This document shows positions 36,226 to 47,281 of a stretch of DNA of 64,000 nt, piece by piece; within the stretch, counting starts at the first letter, position 1; every line of letters begins with the position of its first letter. The stretch spans positions 34,860,433-34,924,432 of the forward strand of contig CM041643.1 of assembly GCA_023333625.1 (NCBI GenBank), in the 5' to 3' direction. Position numbers and translations under genes: made by a program. Under the pieces are notes generated by a model. The model saw nothing but the letters and a program-made list of their open reading frames with translations. It was not told the DNA's origin and did no database searches. This stretch comes from Bothriochloa decipiens. Its lineage: Eukaryota > Streptophyta > Magnoliopsida > Poales > Poaceae.

Positions 36226-38469
36226 TTAGTTTCCCAACGCTGCGAGCACATCCTCATATAGCTTTCTGTCACAACCAAGGCTTCTAGGAAGCATGCCTAG
36301 TGCCTCTAGCCGATCTTTGTCCATGTGAGGAATTTTGTATCTGTTTCCTCCATGATCTTTCATCACCTCAATCATACACCCTTGTAGTGTCAGGAACACC
36401 CTATTCAAAGTGTCTGGATCATAATTGTCAAACTCACGTTTTACGTTTGCAATCAAATCATCCAAGCTCCTAGAGGTCGTATCGTACGTTAACGATTGGA
36501 GAGAATTAAAGAACCCTAGGTCCAGGACATTCAAATCTGGGGAATTGGCAAGTTGGTTGATGAGTTTTATGTCAAGCCCTATACGTGCTACTGCAGCAGC
36601 AAACTCCTTATCATTTTCTGGCACATGTGAAGGGGCATTGTCTTGTTGAATATAAATGGTCTGTCCTCTAAGTTCCTGTGGCCACCGTTGAACAATAGCG
36701 TCTAGAACTTTATCGATCAGATATGACCTCATCGTTCTCCGATCTACCTTGATAGGTTTGGTGACTTGAATCCCCCTTCCTCTATTATGGCTTCTTCTTT
36801 TGGCTGGTTCCTATTGTAAATGAAATGAAGTAAGAAACCTAATTTTTGAGCACAAAAACTTATTAAAGAAAGTGAAACAAGTGTATATATGACGTACCTT
36901 TCTAACAAATGGCCACACTCCTAGCTTCCCATCAAAAAGACAATTGCCTGCATCATCAAATAGTGGTCTTCCTACTGCTGTAAAAAACATAACCTTGCCA
37001 ATGCGATTCTTATTGTGAACTGTCCTGTGTGGATCCTCCTCACTAGGATGCATATAATACGTCATGTTGGATGTGGCGTTGTACCACTTCTCGTCCATGT
37101 GGATGATGTTGTACATATCACGGAATTTTGGTTCATTAGGCAGTGTCCGTTCGTCTAACATGGAAAGACACCATAGTAGCCTAGCTTTCTTGTTATCTTC
37201 CCTCAACAAAGGCTTTAGTGTGCTGGAGTGGCGTCGTAGCAGACCTTCCTTGAACTGTTTATACAGGGTGCTCCTATGTACAGCAATAGATTTTGATAGA
37301 GATCGTATAGTCCTTTTTTCCAAGGGCACTCTTAGAACCATTGATAGATCAATATGTATCCTTTTGCGGCCACAATTCTTCTTCCGTGATCTAACATCTA
37401 CCGGTATGCCTTGTGCACGACACTGCTTAGTTCTTCGCCAAACACCACGCACTTGATATATGCTGACCTTAAACATGTCTGCTACTATTTTTGTGGTGTT
37501 ATTTCTTAATTTTTCACGGTTACTTCTCTCAAGCAATGCTTCATATATTTGTTGCCTTTCGGTGTCCTTCAAATTTCTGCACTTTCGTGAAACATTTGTG
37601 TTTGTATGTTCATCTTGTTCGACATATGAGTCCTCCAACTCCTCTTCCAAGACTATGTCCTCAGCATCAGCATAGACACCGTACCCGTCCATGTCCTCAG
37701 TCATGTCTACAAAATGTGAGATAGCAGTAGCAAAAATAAAATGTGAGATAGCGGTAGCCGCATATTGTAAAAATTTCTCTCTAGATGCATTGTGTTTCTA
37801 GCAGAATGATATGCATGCAAGTAGTGGCATTGACTGAGAACTATGGAAATTTTTGTCTCATTTCTTCAAATTGAGTTTATGAAAGTGGACAGATGATATG
37901 CTTGAATGTAATGTTTTGCAACTTAATATGCTTAACAGTATTGAGAAGCAGCAGTATTGAGAATAATATGCTTGAATGTAAAGTTACCTTCATGAGCTTC
38001 TTCTTGTTGTCCCTCAGAAGCAGCAGTATTGAGTGGCATGTAGAACACCATCTTGCTCTTTCTAGAGATAATGAGACTGACCTATGAGTGGATACACTTC
38101 TCCACTGATGAGATGAAATTGATCTTCGTGGAGGTATCGCATTTCATCTCCTCCATCGTCAGCAAGCTCTTGATTTAGGTCTGGTAAGGGCTCTTCACTT
38201 CCTTCCCCTAAAGCTATGTTTAGATCTAAGAGCATGGCTGAAGATGGAATGGATTGCAGGCTGATGGAGGTTGGTGCTGCATTAAGATCAGGTAGGGGCT
38301 CTCCATCTCCTTCATGTGGTACTGTGTTTAGATCAATGAGCATGGCTGTGTTTAGATCAATGAGCATGGCAGAAAGATTGAATTGCAGGTCCTGGAGAAT
38401 TGGTTCCCCAAGTCGTTGCCAGTTTTTATAGTGGGGCAAAATGACGCCATGTTCAAATTTGAAGCTCAA
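36226..38469 (-). CDS. Mariner-like transposase, DD39D, with DLN-repeat N-terminus
   Basis: Three minus-strand exons, 38469-38082, 37706-36898 and 36810-36226, join in frame into 593 codons plus stop; junctions are ATAG/GTCAGT, TTTTGTAG/ACATG, AAG/GTACGT and CAATAG/GAACC. The start ATG at 38469 is the first in a frame open to the donor. Residues 1-130 carry five (L)xDLN repeats, two of them exact DLNxxP. A helix-turn-helix part follows in exon 2 (RQQIYEALLERS; VSIYQVRGVWRR). The catalytic triad is visible: D in HMDEKWY, D in QQDNAPSH and D in NVLDLGFF, with exactly 39 residues between the last two, the plant mariner signature. It would excise and insert the element and could act on Stowaway MITEs. 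No disablement is seen. Confidence 0.9.
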
Positions 38470-38479
38470 GGCAAATGAG

Positions 38480-38665
38480 CGCCAGAATGGCGGCTAGAAC
38501 TTTCTGTAGGACTCGTGGACACGTTCAGTCCTGTATTGAGAACTTTCTGTAGGACACGTGGCCACATTATAGTTTTGTGTTGCTACTGTTGCTGAACATT
38601 CAGTCTTGTGTTGAGAACTTTTTGTAGGACACGTGGCCACATTCTAGTTGTATGTTGCTACTGTT
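38480..38665 (-). promoter_or_regulatory. Repeated G-box-containing units upstream of the mariner transposase
   Basis: Just upstream of the transposase ATG, a unit containing GAACTTTCTGTAGGACACGTGGCCAC recurs: one partial copy near 38490 and two near-complete copies about 60 bp apart (from about 38540 and 38600). The latter two each contain the palindromic CACGTG of a G-box with the ABRE-like extension ACACGTGGC. bZIP and bHLH factors bind such words. Promoter activity is inferred. Confidence 0.5.
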
Positions 38666-39630
38666 GCTGTTTTGTCTTTAGTTTGTGCTGGTAAAATTAT
38701 AACCACACGTTTATATTTGCTTCATTCCACCTCTGCGTTGATCTGCAGAGCAGTGGTGTTAGTTGTACTTTCCCCTTCTACGGTAACTCTTCAATTTGAA
38801 TCTTAAGTTGACGGAGGAGTAAGCATTTTACAATGACACACATCCGTAGGATTTACCCTTTTTAGCGTCGATGCCCACCGTGACACGTCTAAATCTGGAA
38901 TGGAGTTAACGAAGAGGCTACTAGCGATTATAGTGAGTTAACGAGTCTTGTCAGCCACGTGGGAGTGGGATTACTGCGGATTCGGATGCCCAGTTGCCCA
39001 CCATGTCGTGCGGGAAGGAACAGCATCTTATCCGAAAGTAGCCAGAAGCGGATGAGGTAAAATAAGGTGAATTCCGGCTGGACGCCCATGCTGGCGGGGG
39101 GCATTTCCGCCATTCCACCCCGCGCGCCCGCGGCTATTGTTGGCGTGGAGGCCCCCGACCCCAGATTCTTCCGCTCACGCACCCGAAATCCACACCTCAC
39201 AAACCACGCAGCGGAGCTCGACCCACAAAAAACACGCGCCGCAGGAGGAAGAAGAGGAGAGGAGGGGAGCAAGCACCCATCCTCTTCCCCCTCATCCTCC
39301 TCCTCTTAATCCCCACGGATTCGCCGGGGGAATCTCGGCGGGGCCCCGCGTTGACAGCCGAATTCGTGCTCTGCAGGTCCAATTGACCCCGCTCGCTCGC
39401 TGCGGCTTCCTTCGTTTCTAGATTCTAGCTCGAGTGGGATTAGAGGTTGCTTGATTCCGAAGCTCCGACCGAGCGAGCTCGTGGGATTTTTTTAATTGAG
39501 GCCCCCCAGGATCGCAATTGGAGCAGCGGGTTTGGTTTGGTTTATTCCTGCTTGGTGCCGCTTCTGGAGTAAGTAAGCTTCGCTTGTGGTGGTTGGTTGA
39601 GAAGAGGCTGCTCGGCTTCCGGCGACCACC

Positions 39631-42600
39631 ATGTCCGTGCCGGCGATAGCCGTGTACACGAGCCCGCCGGGCGCCGCCGCCGCCGTGCACGCGGCGCCGG
39701 AGCACGAGTGCAGCAGCTCTCGCGGCTCGGCGCCGTGCACGGCCGCGGCGTCCCCGTCGGCGGCGGCGAGCTCCCACCGCCACACGGTCCCGGGCGGCCT
39801 GTCCTGCCTGTTCTCGTCCCCGTCGTCCGCGGCGCCGCGGGCCACGGCGCACGAGGAGCTCGGCGCGCTCTGGCACGACAGATCCGACGAGCCGCCCGTC
39901 GCCGTCGCCGTCGCCGTCGCCGGGGGATTCGGCGGCGGGGGCTACTCGTACCCGCAGTACTCGTCGTTGTCGGCGTCGCCATCGCCGTTCAAGCTGCGGG
40001 ACCACCTGCACCGCAGCCCGGTGTCACTGTTCCACAGCCCTGCTGCTGCCTCCTCTCCAGCGGCGTCCAGGAGCCCCTCGGTGTCCTGGCTCCCTGGCCG
40101 CGAGCGCGACCGGCTCTTCTCCAGCTTCGTCCGCAACGCGCTCGGCTCCTGCATTGACTTCGCGCCGGTCACCAGCTTGTCGCCGCTGGGTGTGCGCCCC
40201 GCGGCCACTGGTGTCGACGCCGCCGAGCTGGCCTTCGAGCTTGACGAAAGCCTCTCTGAGGCGGAGCCGTCCTGCGAACCTGGTGCGCATGAGCTCCTCG
40301 CCCGCGCCCAGGCTCGCCACCGCATCTTCCGCGATGAGCTTGTCGTCAAGGCCTTCTACGAGGCCGAGCGGGCACACCGTGGACAGGTAATACCCAAAGA
40401 CGATGCACGGAATCCCAAACTTTACTTCTCACTGTTCATTTGCAATGGCAACGTGTGCTGTTGTTAAATCGCATCGATTTGTGTATTTCTTGTATGATCA
40501 GAAGCGGGCTAGTGGTGATCCATACTTGCAGCATTGTGTGGAGACTGCGGTTCATCTGGCCAATATTGGTGCAAATGCAACCGTTGTGTCTGCCGGACTT
40601 CTCCATGACACAATTGATGATTCGTTCATGGACTACGATCATATCTTCAGGATGTTTGGTGCTGGTGTCGCCGATCTTGTTGAAGGGGTATGCACTTTTT
40701 TTGTTCTCTCTATTTTGACCATTGTTTCAAATGGGAATTGGATAATTTCTCCCATATAATAAAGGTTTTGGCTGCATACCCTGCTAGTTTTTCAAGTTAT
40801 CTAGATTACCTGTTTAACTTTTGAAGTCAAGGGGCCATGTGTTCTTTTTGCGTAACATATGGAAGCTTCTATTCTGAGCTAATGATTTGTTTATAAAGTC
40901 CTCAGTGACAAAAAGTCTAATGTTTTGACCTTGGAAGCTTCTATTCTGAGCTACTTATTTGTTTATAAACTGTATAGGCACTAGCAGTCAACTTGGATGT
41001 CTCAGTTACCAAAGTTCAGTTAGTCCATTCTTAGCCATTGCTTTGTTGATAACATTAGTTCAAACATCAGAAATTAGACATACTTCCTGAACTCACTGCC
41101 AGCAACAGAGACAAGAAATATATGCTATAACATTTTTTTTGTCTTTAGAATGGTCACCAAAGTTAGTCAGAATCTTTGACCAGCCACAACTCAGCTGTTT
41201 TGGCCTCCAGTATCTGCAGAAGTCAAAAATGCACATGTGGAGTTGCTTCTTTCCTGATAACTATTTGAAAGGAATTTCTTTTGCTCTTTTATATGCTATA
41301 ATCCTTGCCACAAAAGTGGATAAAAGCCATCAAAGCAATCTTTGAATTCTTTTTCTTTATGAATAAAGAATCTTTTTTATATAGTTTTGATAACATCCTG
41401 TTCATAAAAATATGTTGTTGGTACTGCAAGCTAAAGAATAAATAATTGTCTGTTCAGGTTTCGAAGTTAAGCCATTTGAGCAAACTTGCTCGGGACAATA
41501 ATACTGCAAGTAGGACTGTTGAAGCTGATCGCCTGCATACAATGTTTCTTGCAATGGCTGATGCACGAGCTGTGCTTATAAAGTTAGCAGATCGTCTGCA
41601 CAACATGAAGACGATAGAAGCTTTGCCTTTGGTTAAACAACAAAGATTTGCTAAAGAGACTATGGAAATATTTGTGCCATTAGCCAACCGATTAGGAATT
41701 GCTAGCTGGAAAGACCAGTTGGAGAATATTTGCTTCAAACATTTGAACCCAGAGGAGCATAAGGAGCTTTCCTCTAAACTTGTGATATCTTTTGATGAAG
41801 CACTTCTTACATCTACGCTTGATAACTTGGATAAAGGCCTCAGAGATGAAGGCATTTCATATCACAGTCTTTCTGGAAGGCACAAGAGTCTGTACAGTAT
41901 ATACTCCAAGATGATAAAGTATGTCTTCTTTTTGTTTACATTATCTGCAGTTCAGTAAAATGGCAGTATAGTTGGCATTCAGAATACATGCTCTTAACCA
42001 TGCTTGTGATTACTTACAGGAAGAACTTAACAATGGATGATGTCCATGACATCCATGGTCTACGGCTTGTGGTTGACACAGAAGAAGATTGTTATCGAGC
42101 ACTTGACATAGTGCACAAGCTGTGGCCCCGAGTCACTGGAAGATTTAAAGACTATATTTCTCATCCAAAGATGAATGGGTATGCATCAGAAAAGCCTGAT
42201 AGCCTTTTAAAGAACTCTACTGAAATCGTTGCTAATTTACTATTTGCAGGTATCGGTCGTTGCACACTGTCATCATGTGTGAGGGTGTCCATCCATTTGA
42301 AATCCAGATCCGAACAAAGGAAATGCATCTACAGGCTGAATATGGATTTGCTGCGCACTGGAGGTACAAAGAAGGTGGGTGCAGGCACTCCTTTGTGCTC
42401 CAAATGGTGGAATGGGCAAGGTGGGTGCTCACATGGCAATGCGAGGCGATGAGCAAAGAGCGTCCCTCATCTTTGAGCAGCTCTGTTGGCATGAGGCCAC
42501 CATGCCCTTTCCCCCTGCATTCAGAAGATTGCCCCTATTCTTACAGCCGGCAATGCAACTATGAAGGTCCTATATTTGTGATCATGCTTGAACATGACAA

Positions 42601-43003
42601 GGTAGGCCCCCATCTCGTAAATTCATCTGAACTTATTTACTGAAAAGTGCCATAATAGTTTGCTGGTAAAAACCATCATTACTTCTATCGTCTAACAAAA
42701 TTATACCTGATAACTCAGATGTCTGTCCAAGAGCTCCCAGCAAACTCGACTGTTGTTGATCTAATGGAGCGAGTCGGTGCCAACAGTCCGAGATGGAGCC
42801 CTTACAGCTTCCCACTGAAAGAGAAGCTGCGACCGAGGGTTAACCACAAGCCCATAAGCGACCCGAATAGGAAGCTCAGCATGGGCGACGTGGTAGAGCT
42901 GACGCCTGCGCTCCCTCACAAGTCGCTGACCGAGTACCGTGAGGAGATCCAGCGCATGTACGAGCGGGGAGGGTTTGCGCTCGCCACCACCCCTAGAAGC
43001 TGA
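39631..43003 (+). CDS. RSH2/RSH3: Chloroplast RelA/SpoT homologue, (p)ppGpp synthetase/hydrolase (RSH2/3 type)
   Basis: Six exons join in frame to 732 aa: 39631-40386, 40502-40687, 41458-41918, 42020-42178, 42250-42601 and 42719-43003. This is close to the usual 710-735 aa of plant RSH2/3. The N-terminus is A/S/P-rich and suits a plastid transit peptide. The HD hydrolase domain starts at KRASGDPYLQH, with LLHDTIDDS and KLADRLHNMKT supplying the metal-binding residues. The synthetase domain has DDVHDIHGLRLVVDT and HPKMNGYRSLHT, then FEIQIRTKEMHLQAEYG. The last exon carries the TGS-like tail ending TEYREEIQRMYERGG. Predicted role: making and breaking (p)ppGpp in plastids, adjusting plastid transcription and translation. 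The ATG chosen opens the longest frame and follows a purine-rich leader (39240-39300). RSH2 versus RSH3 cannot be decided here. Confidence 0.95.
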
Positions 43004-43945
43004 CACCACCACCGCCATGTTAACCTGCTGTTGTACAATACCCTGTAAATATGAACTAATCCTTGCAGCAGAGGAAGCCCAGATGAACAAACCCCCCCAA
43101 CTGAATTGGCTAACGGTGCTGGGTTTGATCCAGGACGCTGCTGTGTGTAACACTTTTTACATGATGAAATGTGGGCAAGTTCCCCCAAAGATTCTGGAGA
43201 ATGTTCAACTGTTCAAGTAGTTGTGGCCTTATGCCTCACCTGTCAGTGCTGTCACCTGGAGATCTTTCTTTGTGCTGCAATTGCGCTGTTTCTGAACGTC
43301 TCCGTCGAAGGATGGCAGATACATGTGTTTGCGTTGGAAGCATGCTGTCCATGCGTTGATGCGTGTACTGCGTGGAGGAGGATTCCGGATTCTTTCGGCA
43401 GAATATTCTGTGTGTGTGGCCTCTCGTGTGTAGCTGTTTCTGTTGAGCAAATTGCGCACTCAGGATTGTCACCCTGAATGGCAGCTCTCCAGACAAAGAG
43501 ACAACGCTGTGGTCTGTGGACAGAATCCAAAACAAATTTATGGTGAGGCATCCAGGTAACAGGTAGGCCTCCACATGGCAAGCGCTATCTGCCCGACGAA
43601 TCAAATTTTGAGCTTAGAACCAATGACAATGAACCATCAGCCATGCCCCTGCACCCCTCGGCAAAAATCTCGGCTGTGCCCCTCGCTCGCCGGGACGCTT
43701 CGCAGTAAGCCGGTGATCGACAGGATTGACACGCTTTTTTACCATGCCGCCCCGTCGAGAAGATCTCAGGGATCAGCCGCTCAGGGCTCGATGTCGATGA
43801 CGACTGGAGGCAGGGCAGGGCGGCTGGCAGGCAGGCCGCAGGGAACGCGGCCGCCGTGATTTTGGGAATTTTTTTTATTAATAAATTTATTTTTTAAAAA
43901 AATTACAAAATTAGTCTACGTTTCCAAAAAAATTATAGGGATAGG

Positions 43946-44096
43946 CCACCAGTCGCCCATTGGAAGGGCGACGCCAGAGAATCGCCCGTTGAAAGGGCGA
44001 CCAGGCCCAGTTCGCCCGGCCAAAGGGCGACTAGGCCCAGGTCGCCCGGCCAAAGGGCGACCAGGCCCAGGTCGCCCGGCCAAATGGCGACCTGGT
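43946..44096. repeat. Left subterminal GTCGCCC/GGGCGAC array of the MULE
   Basis: Five hairpin-capable units of the form GTCGCCCGGCCAAAGGGCGAC, separated by CAGGCCCAG, lie just inside the left terminal repeat. Each unit is a short inverted repeat with arms GTCGCCC and GGGCGAC. Such arrays may be transposase-binding or structural sites; that is inference. Confidence 0.8.
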
Positions 44097-44387
44097 TTTT
44101 TGGATTTTTTTAAATAATATTTATTTATTTGGAAATTTCATGAAAAATTTCGGTTTTTTTAAATATTATTTATTTATTCGGAAATTTCAGAAAAAATATC
44201 GAAGTCAGAGAAATAGCAAAAATAATACGCAGTTATGCAATTGGCGTGCGAAAACGCCGTTGTCGTGTGCTCGCCCAAGCTTAATAGATGAAAAAATACA
44301 ACAGTGAAACATTAATTAAGTTCTAAAAACTAAAATAGTATCAGTATAATATCATAGAAAACAACATCGGCGGCAAATCATACAAAA

Positions 44388-47279
44388 CTAATATCGTCCA
44401 CGCTTAGGTGCAACACCCCTAATCGTGCCAGGCTTTGGTGCTCTGCGGCCCGCTCGCACATGGCTGGCTGAGTAAGTAAGCGGCGAAGGAGGAACTGTAA
44501 CACGTGCAGGACGGCCTCCAGCAGCAGGTGGTGTCGCGTACTCGTCCTGTGAGGGCTGTGTCTGTGGTGGTGCTTCACGTAGCTGCGATGACGCAAGTAC
44601 GTCCGCCGGCTCCTGCTGCAGGTAACTCTCAAGGTCGAAGGGTGTCGGGGATCGCTGACGAAAAGTGTCCGCGTGCTCAGAGATGTCCGATCCCTCATAG
44701 TCGTAACGGGTCGTCCCTAAACATATAAGACCAACGTTATGATAACGCTGATGGTAAAACTAATATATAACGTGTCGAACTCTTAAAAGTAGGTCATACC
44801 TGGAACCATGGGTACAGCGTGTGAAGAGGAACCTCCGAAATCGAACTGATGCCGCGAATCGTCAAAGTGCATACCTGACCATGCAGAGTGAATGTAATGT
44901 TACGAATAAAGCAGTATTAGATAATATAATTAAATTTCACCACTATATCGTACCTGTAGGCATGTGAGCAGGCTGCGAAGATGATCCAATGATATCGAAC
45001 TCCGGACGCCAACCGACAGAGTACGTAGGTGGACCTGAATAATGAAACTTATAAGTAACGAACAAGTTAGCATTACTACATACGAAGAAAATATAACTTA
45101 CTCACTTGTTTGGTACGTAGGCCGCGGAGGTAGTGGCGCCGTCGGTCCGTCAGGCCTGTGTGTCACGTGTGAAGGTCGAGGGACGACATCCGGCTGTCGC
45201 CCGCAGGGCCGGCACGACGTCAACTTGACAATGTTTGCAGCAGAGTCGTACATCCTCTGGACCGCAGCGGTAAGCTCGTGGCTGGTCATCTGAATGCCCT
45301 CCCTCAACCGGTGCAAGAGCGATCCACCATCCACAGTGATACGGTGACCCATGTCGGCCTATTAACAAAACGAGAACATTGAAGTAATTACGATAAGAAA
45401 AATATTAAACGAAGTGGGTTGAAGTTCATAAAGATCGTACCGCCAACGACAACGCCTGATCTCTGTGCACAGGGTACGTGTCCGTCAACCTGGGGACGTG
45501 GGTCCGTGGCTCCGCTGGTGTATACGTGACTCTGATCCGTGTGCGAGGAATATACCAACGTAAGTAGTCCCCGTAAGCCTGCAAGGAAAACGGTCTGGGC
45601 TCGTAGGTCACATCATGTAGTGCGTTGGCCCACTCGTCGACCCACGGCTGTATACGGGAGGACCAAGTAACGCCTGCCGGTAGACCCCTCCGCACGTAAC
45701 TATGGATTTCAAAACATATTAATTATCTTTCTATATATATTAAATACTCAATCAAAACGAATTAATTGTCTTATACTTACCCGTGCACGGAAAGAGGAAC
45801 AATATGGGCAACCGGAAGTGGGAACGTCTGGTTACGACCAAACTGCCGCATCACTCTGTGAGGAGCGTAGTCCTCGACAAAGATGTCGAAAACGACAGCC
45901 TTACGTGTCATCCAGTACTCCTGATCCCTCGTGCAGAACGACGACAACCCATTAGGCGCTCGTACGATAATCTCCTCCATGCTGTAAGGTGTCCAGCGGA
46001 CGTCGTCTGGCCTAATCCGGTCGAACGCCGCCATGTACTCAGGATAGGCTCTGTGAACCTAAATGTTTGCCCAAGTAGGCTGTATAGAAAATAATAGTAA
46101 GGTGCAATTTATTCAAAAATAAATAAAAACAGGTTCAACCGCGATATAGAAGACTTACCCGCCGCCGGACCCACAACGAACCCATCGTAGGGCCGTCCTC
46201 CTCCGTCTTTCCGTACAACCCTGCTTCGTAAGTCGAGAAATCCATGACTGGTCGTCCAATACTAAACCGCTCGTACGACCAGAGTTGAAGTAATAGTGGA
46301 CAACCAGAGAGGATAGCTGACGGGTCGGTTTTTGTGCACGCATCACAAAGACCTCGGTACGTGGCTGCCAAGATAGCGGACGCCCAACTGTACTGTGGCA
46401 CGGCGTCGAGCGGTGCGTCCGCTATCTCGCGCGCAAAGTGGATCAAGTGCTTCGCGACAGAGTTCCCATGCGACGATGTGAACATTATCCAACCAAACAA
46501 CCACAACAGATAGGCCTCCAAGTGCCTCGACACAGTGGCCTCATCCGCCGCAGGGTGGATATACTCGGCCTGAATTAGAAAACAGAAGTTCAAATTTCAT
46601 TTAACATACATATGAATATTTGATGTTAATGAACTATATCACAGTGTTATCTATTTACCTGAAACTGCAAGAGCCAGGTCTTCGTAGGCCCGTGATGCTG
46701 GTTTTCAGCAAGAGTTTGATACTCTGGAGCGTCTGGTCGACGCACAACACCCTCGAAATGGACTAGAAGGTCCTCACGCCAAGTGGCCTCCACGTCTGGA
46801 CGGCTAACGGCCTGCCCAGCAGTGGTGACACCAAGTAAGTAGGAGACGTCCTCGAGTGTGGGAGTCATCTCCCCGCAAGGAAAGTGGAACGTGTGCGTCT
46901 CAGGCCTCCAGCGGTCCACCAATGCCGCAAGTAAGGAACGGTCAAAGTTGAACCGTGTCACCGCATCAGCCGGGGCCTCAACAGCACTAGCCTGCACAAG
47001 CCTACAAAGAGGCAGTAGACCAGCTGCTCGTAGCCTGTAGCAAATACAACATTTATATATAAATATATATTACCAAATCGTCTGTATGAGTAAAACAAAT
47101 AAGTGAACGTGTTATCATGCATACCTCGGTATCCATCGCTCGTCGAGCCGCCACAACTCCTGAGGTACCCTAGGCCGTAGAACAGGTAGCTCAGCAGTTG
47201 TCACAGCACTCAAGTAGGATCGGTGGCGCTGGTCCAACTGTGCGTCCAACAACTCCAAGTGTCCCTCATCCATCGCCAT
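44388..47279 (-). CDS. Plant mobile domain (PMD) protein encoded inside the MULE
   Basis: Nine exons join with GT-AG junctions and no stop: 47279-47125, 47034-46659, 46569-46159, 46058-45781, 45699-45441, 45358-45106, 45034-44954, 44874-44800 and 44716-44388. Total 2,217 bp, 738 aa. Residues about 45-400 have the PMD (PF10536) features: LDERWIPRLRAAGLLPL, THTFHFPCGEMTPTLEDV, YLLGV, LLWLFGWIMF and a SYLSWAS-like core. The tail is P/S/Q-rich and ends with RGVAPKRGRY, a basic end. The family includes Arabidopsis MAIN and MAIL1, nuclear proteins needed for silencing and genome stability, and many transposon-encoded relatives. Role here unknown. A possible upstream start (ATG 47393, MAKMLFKNNS, exon to 47366, intron 47365-47282) overlaps the end of mudrA in another frame. 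Confidence 0.88.
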
Positions 47280-47281
47280 AC

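Larger units (their letters stand above)
34610..38819 (-). mobile_element. Complete mariner-like element (Stowaway-partner type)
   Basis: The element is 4,210 bp. It starts CCCCCTCCGTC directly after TA (34608-34609) and ends GACGGAGGAG directly before TA (38820-38821). These are Stowaway/mariner-type inverted ends with the expected TA target duplication. It contains a spliced transposase gene with an open reading frame (minus) and a plus-strand reading region near its left end. With all parts present it could be autonomous, or recently so. Confidence 0.88.

Noticed and set aside
39418..40011. Long arginine-rich open frames antisense to RSH exon 1
   Set aside because: They mirror the GC-rich transit-peptide exon of RSH and have no domain; exon 1 on the plus strand is supported by its splice sites and downstream homology.
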